DNA from: Funneliformis mosseae
Taxonomy: Eukaryota > Glomeromycota > Glomeromycetes > Glomerales > Glomeraceae
NCBI GenBank assembly: GCA_910592005.1
Contig: CAJVPP010000989.1
Span: forward strand, 1-23,740
Direction: 5' to 3'
DNA: 23,740 bases
Part shown: in pieces, positions 1 to 7,295 of the stretch
Numbering within the stretch: the first letter of the stretch is position 1
Layout: every line of letters begins with the position of its first letter
Notes under the pieces: generated by a model
Databases searched by the model: none
The model's input: the letters and a program-made list of their open reading frames with translations, nothing else
What the model was told of the DNA's origin: nothing
Program-made: the position numbers and the translations under genes

Positions 1-682
1 TGCCATCGTATCTTAATTATACACCAGCCCCTCCTGCTATTTCCAATAACGTACCTCAACAGCAAGGGATTTCCTTGACAGATATACAAAAAATATTTCA
101 AGATGCACAGGCACAACAAAAAACTGAAAACCAGATATTAATAAAGAAAATTACCGAATTAGAATCTCAAATGACTCAGCAAACGCAAATACCTACTCCT
201 CAAACTGTTGAACCTGTTGAACCGGTTAGACAGCCGAGAGGTCCACCATCTTCATTGAAAACAGAGGAAGGTCTCAAGAATTATTATGTAGCCGAATACT
301 TAAAAGAAGTAGGTATACTTAACAAGGAAGATTTAGATTCTGATTACCCTGTAAAGTCTTTTCAAAGATCTCGCCCACAGAGAAGCAATATCTCTGCTAG
401 AATTGATAGAGTAGAAGAGGGGATAAATGAAACTCGTGATGCAGTAAACTAATTAACCAATCAATTCCAGAAACTAAATATACGTAAATGTGATATTTGT
501 GGGGAAACAGGTCATAGTAAAGGTAGTTGTCCTAAGCAGATTGCGCGATCTAACTTTAATCGGTCTTATTTTAAGCCTCTCACACCTATAAATTTCCAAA
601 ACACGCCTCCAGGTTCTGATAATGAAGGAGATGGTTATGATGAAGAAAATAATATGTGGACTGGATATGATCTACCGGTAAA

Positions 683-689
683 AAAAAAC
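683..689 (+). promoter_or_regulatory. possible -1 ribosomal frameshift heptamer A AAA AAC
   Basis: In the Gag-like frame the codons read gta aaa aaa aac, so A AAA AAC sits in the correct phase for a classical -1 slippery heptamer. Slipping back one base leads straight into the protease-like frame and bypasses the TAA at 699. A one-base indel in the homopolymer would look the same, and the upstream in-frame stop at 450 argues for decay. Confidence 0.35.
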
Positions 690-1140
690 AGGTACCAGTA
701 AATGAAAAGTTATCCACGGAATCCAGCCAGCCTGAAACGTATGACAAGCTATTGCCAAAGCTTTCACCAGCAATGCGTAAAATGTGTCTATCTCGAAAGA
801 TTCAGGAAGATAAGTCAAAAAAAGATGAGTGGTTTTCGTCCCTACAATACTTGAATGCTAATATAAATGATTTACCAATCTCTGAATCTTTTTTAGATAA
901 CGGAAGTGAATTTTGCTGTATGAATGATCCAGCAATCAACGCACTTGGATGGAAAGTTGATAAGCCATCTGATTTCGCTATAAAGGGCAACTCCAAACAC
1001 ATCACCGAATCATTGAGATGGTTTACAGATGTACCAATCAGTATAAGGGATAAGAATGGTAAGATTGTCACAGCTACTGGAAATTTTACTCGTATTGATA
1101 ATGGTGAGCCCGAACCAATGCTATGTTTGGGTATGACATG

Positions 1141-1190
1141 GATTCGAAAAGTTCAAGGTATTCTTGATTCGAAAAGTTCAAGGTATTCTT
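1141..1190 (+). repeat. perfect 25-bp tandem duplication inside the protease-like gene
   Basis: Bases 1141-1165 and 1166-1190 are identical (GATTCGAAAAGTTCAAGGTA plus TTCTT). Because 25 is not a multiple of three, the second copy shifts the reading frame by +1. Removing one copy in thought restores a continuous frame across the junction, so the event looks recent and inactivating. Confidence 0.95.
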
Positions 1191-1445
1191 GATCCGAATA
1201 AAAATCAATTCCGAATGAAGTTACATGGGAGGACTTACACTATCCCAACTTTTAGCAAGGCCCCAGAAGCCCAAGATCCGCCAAAAGAGGAGCAGGACCA
1301 AGCATCTACCAACTCCTCTAGCCCAAATAGTGAGGAGGACTTAAAAAAAAGTGCGTAAAGCTTGAAGAGCAACTATTAAAAACTGAGAGATGGCTTGACA
1401 TAGCATTAAATGCAGGTAATATTCTTGCAGAAAAATGCTCACGAC

Positions 1446-2042
1446 TTATGGAGAATAGATCGGATGCATGACAGCTTCTCTAGAAATATTTACTAATTTA
1501 TTAAGATCAAATTCCCGTCTAGATGTATCATCTTTAAAAGAATTGGCTACTTTATCTGCAGAAGAAGAGGAAGCATAGCCAAGCCGGCTCGTCTCTGACT
1601 CCTCGTCTTTTGGCTTTATACTAGCCTTTTTTTTTCGACTAACTTTATCTTTTCGTCCATTAGTTACTGTATTCAGACTATTAGAATTTATATGGGAATC
1701 TGGACCATTCTCATCATCTGCAGGATGCTCCGTATGAATAATCCCATCTTCTTGAGTAGAGAAGGAAGTATCGTGTGAAGATTCCTGATTATCTGAAATC
1801 TGGTCAGAGATGCTAACAGATTCTATGATTCTACGCCATTCCTCAGTAGGTTCAGGAGGCCTCTGATTATCAATTATTTTTTGGTATGTTGTTGATCCTA
1901 TACGATGTTTTTTACACATAATACGCCGAGCATCTGGAATATTATTCTGAGCATTTCTAATTTCTTCGATAGCTTCAGGTGACAAGCGTCGGGCATCTGA
2001 TCTAAGAAATTTACGAGTATGGATTATTTGTTTTTTGCTCAT
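1446..2042 (-). CDS. putative DNA-binding protein: N-terminal HTH-like region and basic tail
   Basis: An uninterrupted 198-residue frame. Residues about 20-58 (from LSPEAIEEIRNA to the KIIDNQ end) look like a short helical bundle of homeodomain-like or HTH character. Residues 75-128 are acidic and Ser/Asn-rich, and a basic cluster at about 129-145 (VSRKKKASIKPK) could be a nuclear localisation signal. I do not recognise the family; DNA binding is inferred from composition and helix pattern only. Its start faces the coiled-coil/ATPase gene pair across a 410-bp intergenic region holding two 11-bp repeat arrays, so it could regulate that pair or bind the arrays. Its 3' end overlaps the tail of the Gag-PR gene by 26 bp on the opposite strand, so the last residues may be a run-on. 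Confidence 0.6.
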   Translation of the reverse strand: MSKKQIIHTRKFLRSDARRLSPEAIEEIRNAQNNIPDARRIMCKKHRIGSTTYQKIIDNQRPPEPTEEWRRIIESVSISDQISDNQESSHDTSFSTQEDGIIHTEHPADDENGPDSHINSNSLNTVTNGRKDKVSRKKKASIKPKDEESETSRLGYASSSSADKVANSFKDDTSRREFDLNKLVNISREAVMHPIYSP

Positions 2043-2113
2043 AGTTTGCTAGTAATAAATCTGTATGATACTAATAAAAAACTTGTAGAAAATTTATTCG
2101 CAATTTATTTGAT

Positions 2114-2157
2114 ATTGGTCTGGCATTGGTCTGGCATTAGTCTGGTATTAGTTGGTT
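2114..2157 (+). repeat. iteron-like array A, 4 x 11 bp
   Basis: Four consecutive 11-bp units: ATTGGTCTGGC, ATTGGTCTGGC, ATTAGTCTGGT and ATTAGTTGGTT. The first two are identical and the last two carry ATTAG instead of ATTGG. The period is exact and close to one DNA helical turn. Confidence 0.85.
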
Positions 2158-2241
2158 ACATATATGTAGTTCGCTTTCTTTACAGTGTAGTATGCTATAA
2201 TCATGATTCAAATAAAAAATAGGTTTAAGATATATATGCTT

Positions 2242-2256
2242 CAAATATTATATTTG
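2242..2256. repeat. 15-bp palindrome between the two 11-bp arrays
   Basis: CAAATAT-T-ATATTTG has perfectly complementary arms. It lies 18 bp before array B. It may be a dimer-binding operator or simply an AT-rich coincidence. Confidence 0.5.
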
Positions 2257-2273
2257 TTTGAAACTAGTTCATT

Positions 2274-2317
2274 ATTGGTTTTTTATTGGGTTTTTATTAG
2301 TTTGATATTAGTTTGAT
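2274..2317 (+). repeat. iteron-like array B, 4 x 11 bp
   Basis: Four consecutive 11-bp units: ATTGGTTTTTT, ATTGGGTTTTT, ATTAGTTTGAT and ATTAGTTTGAT. It has the same copy number, the same exact period and the same order (two ATTGG units, then two ATTAG units) as array A, which starts 160 bp upstream. This suggests an ancient duplication or shared selection on the ATTRG core. Confidence 0.8.
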
Positions 2318-2450
2318 TCTAAACTCCCTTTTCCATATTCGAAGAAAAAAAAATATACATATATTATTTTATACTAACAACTTTACCAAAAATTTGTAAG
2401 AACATGTCTTGGAAAAAATCATAAAAAACTTTGCTTTCAAATAAATTCAT

Positions 2451-3469
2451 ATGGCAAATATACATACGTTAAATGAAATAAATAATGGGGCACCCTTGGT
2501 ATCTGGCAATAAACTTAGAGATTTGCCATTTAATCGATATCCATCTAGCCGAACTGAGCTTGAGAACTAACGTTTAAAACATGATCTAGATATTGCTATA
2601 AGCTCGGTATTCAGCTTGGCACTAGAAACAGTCTCTTGATAAAAAATAATGAGAGTTTTTCAGAGCGTGCATGCCAGCTTGAAGATGAGGCAAGAGATCT
2701 CAAAAATGAGATTAATCAAAAAGAGATTTCTCTTGCAAATGCTAAAAGCGAGATTACTACAAAATTGGAAGAGATACAAGCTCTCCATTCAAGAGTAGAG
2801 GAATTAGAGCGGGATCTTTCTTTAGCACAGGAGGAGTTGTTAGAAATGGAATCTTTTCAATCTAGAGCAGAGGAATTAGAGCGGGATCTTTCTTTAGCAC
2901 AAGAGGAGTTATCAGAAATGGAATCTCTTAGGTATAAATGGGAACTGAGAAATGCAGAACTATTTACTAAAAATATTGACCTAGATTTGGAGAAAAGAGA
3001 TTTAGAAGATACACTAATCAAAAAAAAAGATGAATTGGTGCAGATGAATGATAATTTAGCTACAACGCAAAAGGCATTGATAGAGAAAGACACCTTCCTT
3101 CAAGAAGCGGTCCTAAATAATAGTTATTTAGTTGAGCAGATCTCAAAAATATCCAGGAAGTCTGAAGTGCTTGGAGGTGTTAGCGGACTGGAGAAAGATA
3201 ATGGCATTACTAGTCCCGAAACAACCTCAGAATCACCTTATTCCTTATTTTTTCAGCATGCATTCATCTTCGTAATAGTATTACTAATCATATACTTCCT
3301 ATATTGCATATTTTCTCGTCTATATTCATCTTACAATGAAGAAAAAAATATTCTGAACTATAAAATACCCTTAGATAGAAATCATAGTTATGGTTTCCCA
3401 ATCCAATACGCAGAAGAACCAAAAGACAGGACTACCTCCTATGAAACTTCGTCTTTTGGATATGGATGA
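2451..3469 (+). CDS. coiled-coil protein with one C-terminal membrane segment (5' part broken)
   Basis: The long open frame starts at 2636 (277 residues from a TTG). Coding upstream is likely: an ATG at 2451 (MANIHTLNEINNG) runs in another frame through a TAA at 2568, and stays sensible until TGA at 2637, where a -1 shift joins the long frame. In the long frame, residues about 10-170 are Glu/Lys/Leu-rich coiled coil, including two 24-residue repeats (53-76 and 77-100, each with EELERDLSLAQEEL). Residues about 205-226 form a hydrophobic single-pass segment (HAFIFVIVLLIIYF), followed by a short Tyr/Ser-rich tail. The 3' end overlaps the ATPase frame by up to 80 bp. Function unknown; by position it could be a membrane-anchored partner of the ATPase. 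Confidence 0.6.
2792..2935 (+). repeat. 72-bp tandem repeat, two copies, in the coiled-coil gene
   Basis: Bases 2792-2863 and 2864-2935 encode near-identical 24-residue units (RVEELERDLSLAQEELLEME versus RAEELERDLSLAQEELSEME). The length is a multiple of three, so the frame is kept and the coiled coil is lengthened. Confidence 0.85.
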
Positions 3470-4238
3470 AGTCACAAAGCATGAATCATCCCGAAATATT
3501 GGCCATCCAGCAATGACATGGACATTCGCTATGGTTGTTACTGGGAAAAGTGGTACAGGTAAAACTAATTTACTTGCGAACCTTGTTCTTGATGATAAGG
3601 ATGAATATGTGAAAAAGGGGAAGAAAGGCGGGTCTAGATATATCCGCTGTGATGACCTGATTATATGCGGTTATCATCCAGATGAACCAAAATGGGCATA
3701 TGTTAGATATATATATAATATGATTTCAAAAGACCCAAGAGCGCCTTACTATGAGGATATTAGTTTCAGCTATATACCACCCGAAAAAATTCCTAGTACA
3801 AGAGCATTCTCACCTAAGAGAAGTACATTAATTATTTTTGAGGATGTATGCTTAGCTCCAGAGCATATACAAAATCGAATTGGCCAATTTTTTGGGAATG
3901 GGCGTCATCGAAATATTTTATGTATATATATAACGCAAAAATATCATAAACTCGATACATTTATCTGTGAAAACATAACACATCTAGTAGTATTTAACTC
4001 TGGTAGCTCACATGAAGATATTTCTAAGATCATTAGGCGCTATACTGATGATGTAAAAAATGCATCTATGGTTATTAATAGTTACCTCCGCAAAGGTGAG
4101 TTTGTTGTATTTGATCTCACTAGGCCAGAAGATGATCCTCTTGCAATTCGCCTAAGGTTTGATACTCTACTAAACCTGCAGAAGAAAATAGAAGCTAGGC
4201 ATAAGCGCAGGGAAAAAAATGTTCAAGCTAATGAGTAG
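3390..4238 (+). CDS. A32-like / FtsK-HerA-type DNA-packaging ATPase
   Basis: An intact 282-residue P-loop ATPase. The Walker A is GKSGTGKT at residues 52-59. The Walker B is STLIIFED at 145-152, with the acidic pair E151/D152. A later block, GRHRNILCIYITQKY (171-185), then FICENITHLVVF, matches the conserved Gly-Arg-His...Gln strand and the R/C-x-N-x-T region of A32-like ATPases found in Polintons/Mavericks, virophages and large nucleocytoplasmic DNA viruses; those proteins pump genomes into capsids. The length fits the family. The ATG at 3390 is upstream of a second plausible start at 3441 (MKLRLLDMDEV); the longer start overlaps the coiled-coil gene. Codon use and the uninterrupted frame suggest selection. 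Family membership is recognised from motifs; a role in packaging here is inference, since no capsid gene is visible in the window. Confidence 0.82.
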   Translation: MVSQSNTQKNQKTGLPPMKLRLLDMDEVTKHESSRNIGHPAMTWTFAMVVTGKSGTGKTNLLANLVLDDKDEYVKKGKKGGSRYIRCDDLIICGYHPDEPKWAYVRYIYNMISKDPRAPYYEDISFSYIPPEKIPSTRAFSPKRSTLIIFEDVCLAPEHIQNRIGQFFGNGRHRNILCIYITQKYHKLDTFICENITHLVVFNSGSSHEDISKIIRRYTDDVKNASMVINSYLRKGEFVVFDLTRPEDDPLAIRLRFDTLLNLQKKIEARHKRREKNVQANE

Positions 4239-4289
4239 AATCTGACTTAATAGATACCAGCTTTTTTTTCATAATTATAAAAAATTGGA

Positions 4290-4487
4290 ATGGGAGAACC
4301 TTTAATTTATATTGATCCTCAGCGCGTGATCTTGACCAGGATCCGTAGAAGTACAAGGAAAAAAGTATACCCAACTAATGAGAAGAATTTTTCCTCAAAA
4401 CTATTGAGTAAGATGAAATTTACGCGCCAATGTTGTGAGAGATCTGCTAGTAATATAGGATCACATGTTTTGCGATACAGACATTAA
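4290..4487 (+). CDS. small hypothetical protein after the ATPase, possibly truncated
   Basis: A 65-residue frame 51 bp after the ATPase stop, same strand. The first 44 residues are basic (RVILTRIRRSTRKKVY) and look like a plausible N-terminus of a longer protein. From about residue 45 the sequence overlaps a minus-strand coiled-coil fragment, so a junction may lie near 4440-4460. No family recognised. Confidence 0.35.
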   Translation: MGEPLIYIDPQRVILTRIRRSTRKKVYPTNEKNFSSKLLSKMKFTRQCCERSASNIGSHVLRYRH

Positions 4488-4685
4488 ATTTTTTATCAAT
4501 TCGTTCTGTGCTTGATTATCTTCCAATTTCGCAATTCTGGCCTTAAGTTCAATACTCTCAGCCCTAATTTTATCATTCTTGACCTCAAATTTGGCAATGT
4601 ATTGTTTCAATGAATTGGCCAATCTGGGATCATCTATTTCAGATTGCATACTTGCGTAATGTAGTATTAATATATTAATATTCAA
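4461..4685 (-). pseudogene. coiled-coil C-terminal fragment
   Basis: A 74-residue frame rich in Glu, Lys, Leu and Asn (for example ELKARIAKLEDNQAQNELI), ending SVSQNM. It resembles the heptad-rich linkers common in repeated Glomeromycotina proteins. The first 10-12 residues, and so the start, are doubtful. It overlaps the end of the small ORF on the other strand and is probably the tail of a larger, lost gene. Confidence 0.4.
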
Positions 4686-4691
4686 AAAAAT

Positions 4692-5190
4692 AAAAATTCA
4701 TGTGATTTTGGGCGACCTAAGGACGCTGAAATTTGTCAAGAAATTTGCAAGATCGCGCGATCCTGGAGAAACTTTATTGATACAAAGTTAAAAAATAAAT
4801 ATATATCGGGACGTAACTTAAATACATAATAAATAAAATCAGGTCACAGCCTGAGAAAAGTTAAAAAAAATAAGATTCCTCTTTATGAGGATGAAATCGT
4901 TGAGCTATCTTCCATTTATCTATGCGATGTTGATAAAGGTGCATGGAATAGTAAAGACATGTTGACAATAATAATATTCTAAAATAAGAATCGCGTTAGA
5001 TATCTTTGTGGCCAAAGGCATAATTATAACCAGTATGAATAACAAACCCGTAAAATCAGCAAAGTCTTAACAAAATTTGACAAAATGAATTCTCCCGCCA
5101 GATGCATCAGAATTTCAGCAGAATATAAATGGTAGTAATGATGAATTTCGTCTGAGCCTCTTATGAGAACGTTCAGGTGAAACATAAGTC
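4692..5190 (+). pseudogene. decayed unknown gene fragment kept in one frame
   Basis: One plus-strand frame (first bases at multiples of three) reads sensibly for about 130 codons: GRPKDAEICQEICKIARSW near 4710, then YEDEIVELSSIYLCDVDK near 4884, then RKISKVLTKFDKMNSPARC near 5050. It is interrupted by a TAA pair near 4830 and single TAA codons near 4980 and 5040. The frame shifts after about 5125 but the text continues (NGSNDEFRLSLL). Stops with few indels imply decay by base substitution. I do not recognise the family. The 12-bp palindrome GATCGCGCGATC lies inside it. Confidence 0.5.
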
Positions 5191-5217
5191 CTATAAAAGT
5201 TTCATATTATTAAAACA

Positions 5218-6265
5218 TCATTTTGTGCGAAACTTTGGAATAAGCAGAAATAATACGTTACCTGCAATCTGAATTCCAATAATTCCAAAATGTTCTTTCT
5301 CCAGTTTACATCCTTTGCGAGTCCAATACAATCCATCATTCGCTTCTTGCCATAGTTTTATCATATTATCCTGATCCTTTTGTGATAAGCAGACTAAACG
5401 TAAGCACTCAACATACAAAAGTTCATAAACTTTCTCCTCACGTTCAACTTCAAACATGATATCTGGTCGTCTCCCTGCTTTGCCTTCACCCTTCCTATCT
5501 TTGCTCGCAACACTCTAACGCTCGTATCTAAGAAAAATGATAGGAACTATGAGAAACGGATACCCTCTTAATGCTACAACGACTCAGATACTTATGTAGT
5601 AATAAATAAAGAATTTCTATGGGGGAGATTTTTTAACGTTGTTCGAATCAGCGGTACTATCACATTTGAGACATAAGTACCTTCATTTAATGAATTTGCA
5701 TAATTAGGTTCAAAGGCAGGGTTGTTCCAGATATTCTTTATTGTACTTAGAATTTCCGATATAATGTCCTTACGAATTTCTAACGACTCTTTCCAAGAGC
5801 TATCATATTTTAACAGCCTCAGCGTACTTTTCGTCTAATGTTCGCTGAAACTTGCTACAAAATTTCCACACATTTCTCTGATCGCTGAAAAGTTCTGAGG
5901 CACCATTCGTCGGGCAGGTTTAAGAAACGTTTTTTTCATTGTGTCAGGAAGGTGATTCACTAAATCCGACTTATCATTTATAACCTGGCTGGCGAGAGGA
6001 TCATCCCACTTGAGACTGGACGTGATCGTATTTATTAATCCAAGAGAGAATTGCTGGGCGAGTAGTGATGAATCTCTCTACGTGAGATGTAAGTAAGATT
6101 TTTGTTGTACGTAAGCAATGGACATTATGTACTTACTGTTAGTTTCAACTTTATCTTCTTAAGGTTTGCTTTGATTTGTTCTAGAGTAAGAGGCTTTTCT
6201 TTGTTCACTTTTACAGCTCTAATGTCTCGCAAACTACAGACACCATTAAAAGCTTCATCAACTAA
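5218..6265 (-). pseudogene. two-exon unknown gene, decayed (lineage-type family)
   Basis: Exon 1 (about 6265-6137) reads RDIRAVKVNKEKPLTLEQIK and ends at a canonical donor GTAAGT. The intron is 6136-6078 (59 bp, acceptor CACGTAG), phase 0. Exon 2 starts RDSSLLAQQFSLGLINT and runs through KPARRMVPQNFSAIREM and IRKDIISEILSTIKNIWNN. One TAG interrupts it near 5850 and a frameshift falls near 5620-5470. The 3' part (residues ...YELLYVECLRLVC...DGLYWTRKGC) is open to 5218. The RRPDIMFEVE...YVEC stretch faintly recalls a PD-(D/E)xK nuclease core, but the terminal Lys is not evident. It looks like a repeated Glomeromycotina family of unknown function. A good ATG was not found; coding probably begins upstream of exon 1. 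Confidence 0.55.
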
Positions 6266-6584
6266 TAAAATTCAGTTAGTCTATTTGTGGTTAAAAATCT
6301 TAAATACTATTATTATTTTACGCTCGTAGTCAATAAGTCACAGGTCAAGCTATCACCCTCATGGGGCCCTCACATTGACGATATCTTTTGTGTGATTATA
6401 CTCTCATAACATGTAGACGAACATAGTAAAACAGTTTAAACATCCTCCTCATGTTCCCAAGAGTAAATTCTATACACAGGCTAAATAGGATGGATAAGCT
6501 GATATGTTTGCTATTCTGGCAAAACCAATCTGCGACATTCATTATTCATCATTCAAACAAGATACCCTGGTTTACTTCGAAAAA
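6266..6584. other. no gene seen
   Basis: Both strands were read in all frames. There is no stretch longer than about 35 sensible codons and no strong repeats. It probably includes 5' flank of the minus-strand gene ending at 5218. Confidence 0.5.
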
Positions 6585-6806
6585 TTATCTGAAGTGGTAT
6601 TCCAAGGAGTTTTTGTTGCTGAACTGAATTCTGAACATACAAATTTTTGCTGACAAAATCGCTTGATAGACAACTTCTCTCAACTCTTCTTTCGGAATCC
6701 ATGGGTCTTCTTCTATTTCCTGATAAATAACCAAGGTGGCAGTAATGTGTTCTTGCTTAGCAGTTACTAAAAAATTGTAAATTTTCAAATATAGTTCAGA
6801 AGACAT
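6585..6806 (-). pseudogene. short hypothetical fragment
   Basis: A 73-residue frame with a plausible ATG and protein-like composition in its first 50 residues (MSSELYLKIYNFLVTAKQEH, then EEDPWIPKEELREVVYQAIL). The end degrades into Phe/Asn-rich sequence. No domain recognised. It may be a 5' exon or truncated copy of a repeated family, or chance. Confidence 0.3.
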
Positions 6807-7295
6807 AGTTTAGTGTTGTTAATATAGAATAAGCGACCTGAACAAAATATTTCGTATACTGCCCTCTTAAACGTTTTCGCATATCTCAGATTCATAAATC
6901 TTAAGCTTGAGATTATGGGGTAGATCGAAGACAAAAATAGATGATAACATAAAAAGCGAAACAATATATTTTTTGCGCCAAATTTTTCACAAAGAAATAG
7001 CATGCATTATGAGGTAATTAATTGTTGTATCAATCAGCCTGTCATACAAATAAAAAAATCATGCGTGATGATCGACTGTGATATAGCAATAAAATAATGT
7101 AGGCCCAATATGGACAAAAATACTTTATTAAATGCTTTATTAATATATACGAATTTAGCCGAAGGGGGTTTGCATATGACTAAAATTTATTTCAGAGAAT
7201 GTGTGAACTGAGCAAAGATAAACTAAAAAACATTTTCAATATATAGCGCAGTGGTCACGTGGCATGAACTATAGTTCACGCGATCTGCAAAGAAT
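6807..7295. other. intergenic stretch with palindrome and tRNA-like A box
   Basis: No convincing gene on either strand. It contains TAGCGCAGTGG (7244-7254), which fits the pol III A-box consensus TRGCNNAGYNGG, and a perfect 14-bp palindrome TGAACTATAGTTCA at 7265-7278. The minus-strand RING-like gene ends at 7296. Confidence 0.4.
7265..7278. repeat. perfect 14-bp palindrome
   Basis: TGAACTATAGTTCA is self-complementary. It lies directly after an A-box-like motif and just downstream of the stop of the RING-like gene, so it might belong to a small tRNA-derived element. Confidence 0.6.

Larger units (their letters stand above)
1..1471 (+). pseudogene. Gag-like / CCHC zinc-knuckle / retropepsin-like protein gene, 5' end outside window
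   Basis: The reading frame is open from base 3, so the gene starts left of the window. A Pro/Gln-rich, Gag-like region runs to an in-frame TAA at 450-452. The same frame then continues into a zinc knuckle at about 490-535 with spacing C-X2-C-X4-H-X4-C (CDICGETGH core). It meets TAA at 699, but a -1 shift on the nine A's at 680-688 opens the next segment (to 1192). That segment has a retropepsin-like core: FLDNGSEFC near 890-915 and, later, CLGMTWIRK near 1124-1150. A 25-bp duplication then breaks the frame. A second -1 shift at the A8 run 1343-1350 opens a tail ending in TGA at 1469-1471. Zinc knuckle plus aspartic protease is the order of LTR-retroelement Gag-PR; no reverse transcriptase or integrase is visible. 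It could be a retroelement remnant or a domesticated Gag-PR family member. Confidence 0.75.
2043..2450. promoter_or_regulatory. divergent intergenic region between the HTH gene and the coiled-coil/ATPase genes
   Basis: This 408-bp AT-rich stretch separates two outward-facing genes. It holds two 4 x 11-bp arrays (2114-2157 and 2274-2317), a perfect 7+1+7 palindrome at 2242-2256 (CAAATAT-T-ATATTTG) and TATA-like runs near 2230 and 2353-2372. A 67-codon frame crosses the first array, but its composition follows the repeats and I do not treat it as a gene. A bidirectional promoter is the simplest reading; a replication origin is the less conservative one. Confidence 0.5.

Noticed and set aside
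802..1071. Minus-strand 89-codon frame inside the protease-like region
   Set aside because: Antisense shadow of the plus-strand retropepsin-like coding sequence.
2019..2222. 67-codon plus-strand frame across array A
   Set aside because: Its composition is dictated by the 11-bp repeats, it starts within the opposite gene, and it lacks any domain.
2857..3093. Minus-strand Ser-rich 78-codon frame
   Set aside because: Antisense shadow of the coiled-coil repeats.
5218..5500. PD-(D/E)xK nuclease in the unknown two-exon gene
   Set aside because: Only RPD and a later E-C were seen; the catalytic Lys and the fold order are not evident, and the region is frameshifted.
6102..6329. Plus-strand 75-codon frame
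   Set aside because: Lies opposite exon 1 and the intron of the minus-strand unknown gene, where splice signals are clear; hydrophobic shadow composition.
6785..7003. Minus-strand 72-codon frame
   Set aside because: Phe/Leu/Tyr-rich text typical of AT-rich DNA, with no motif or neighbour support.
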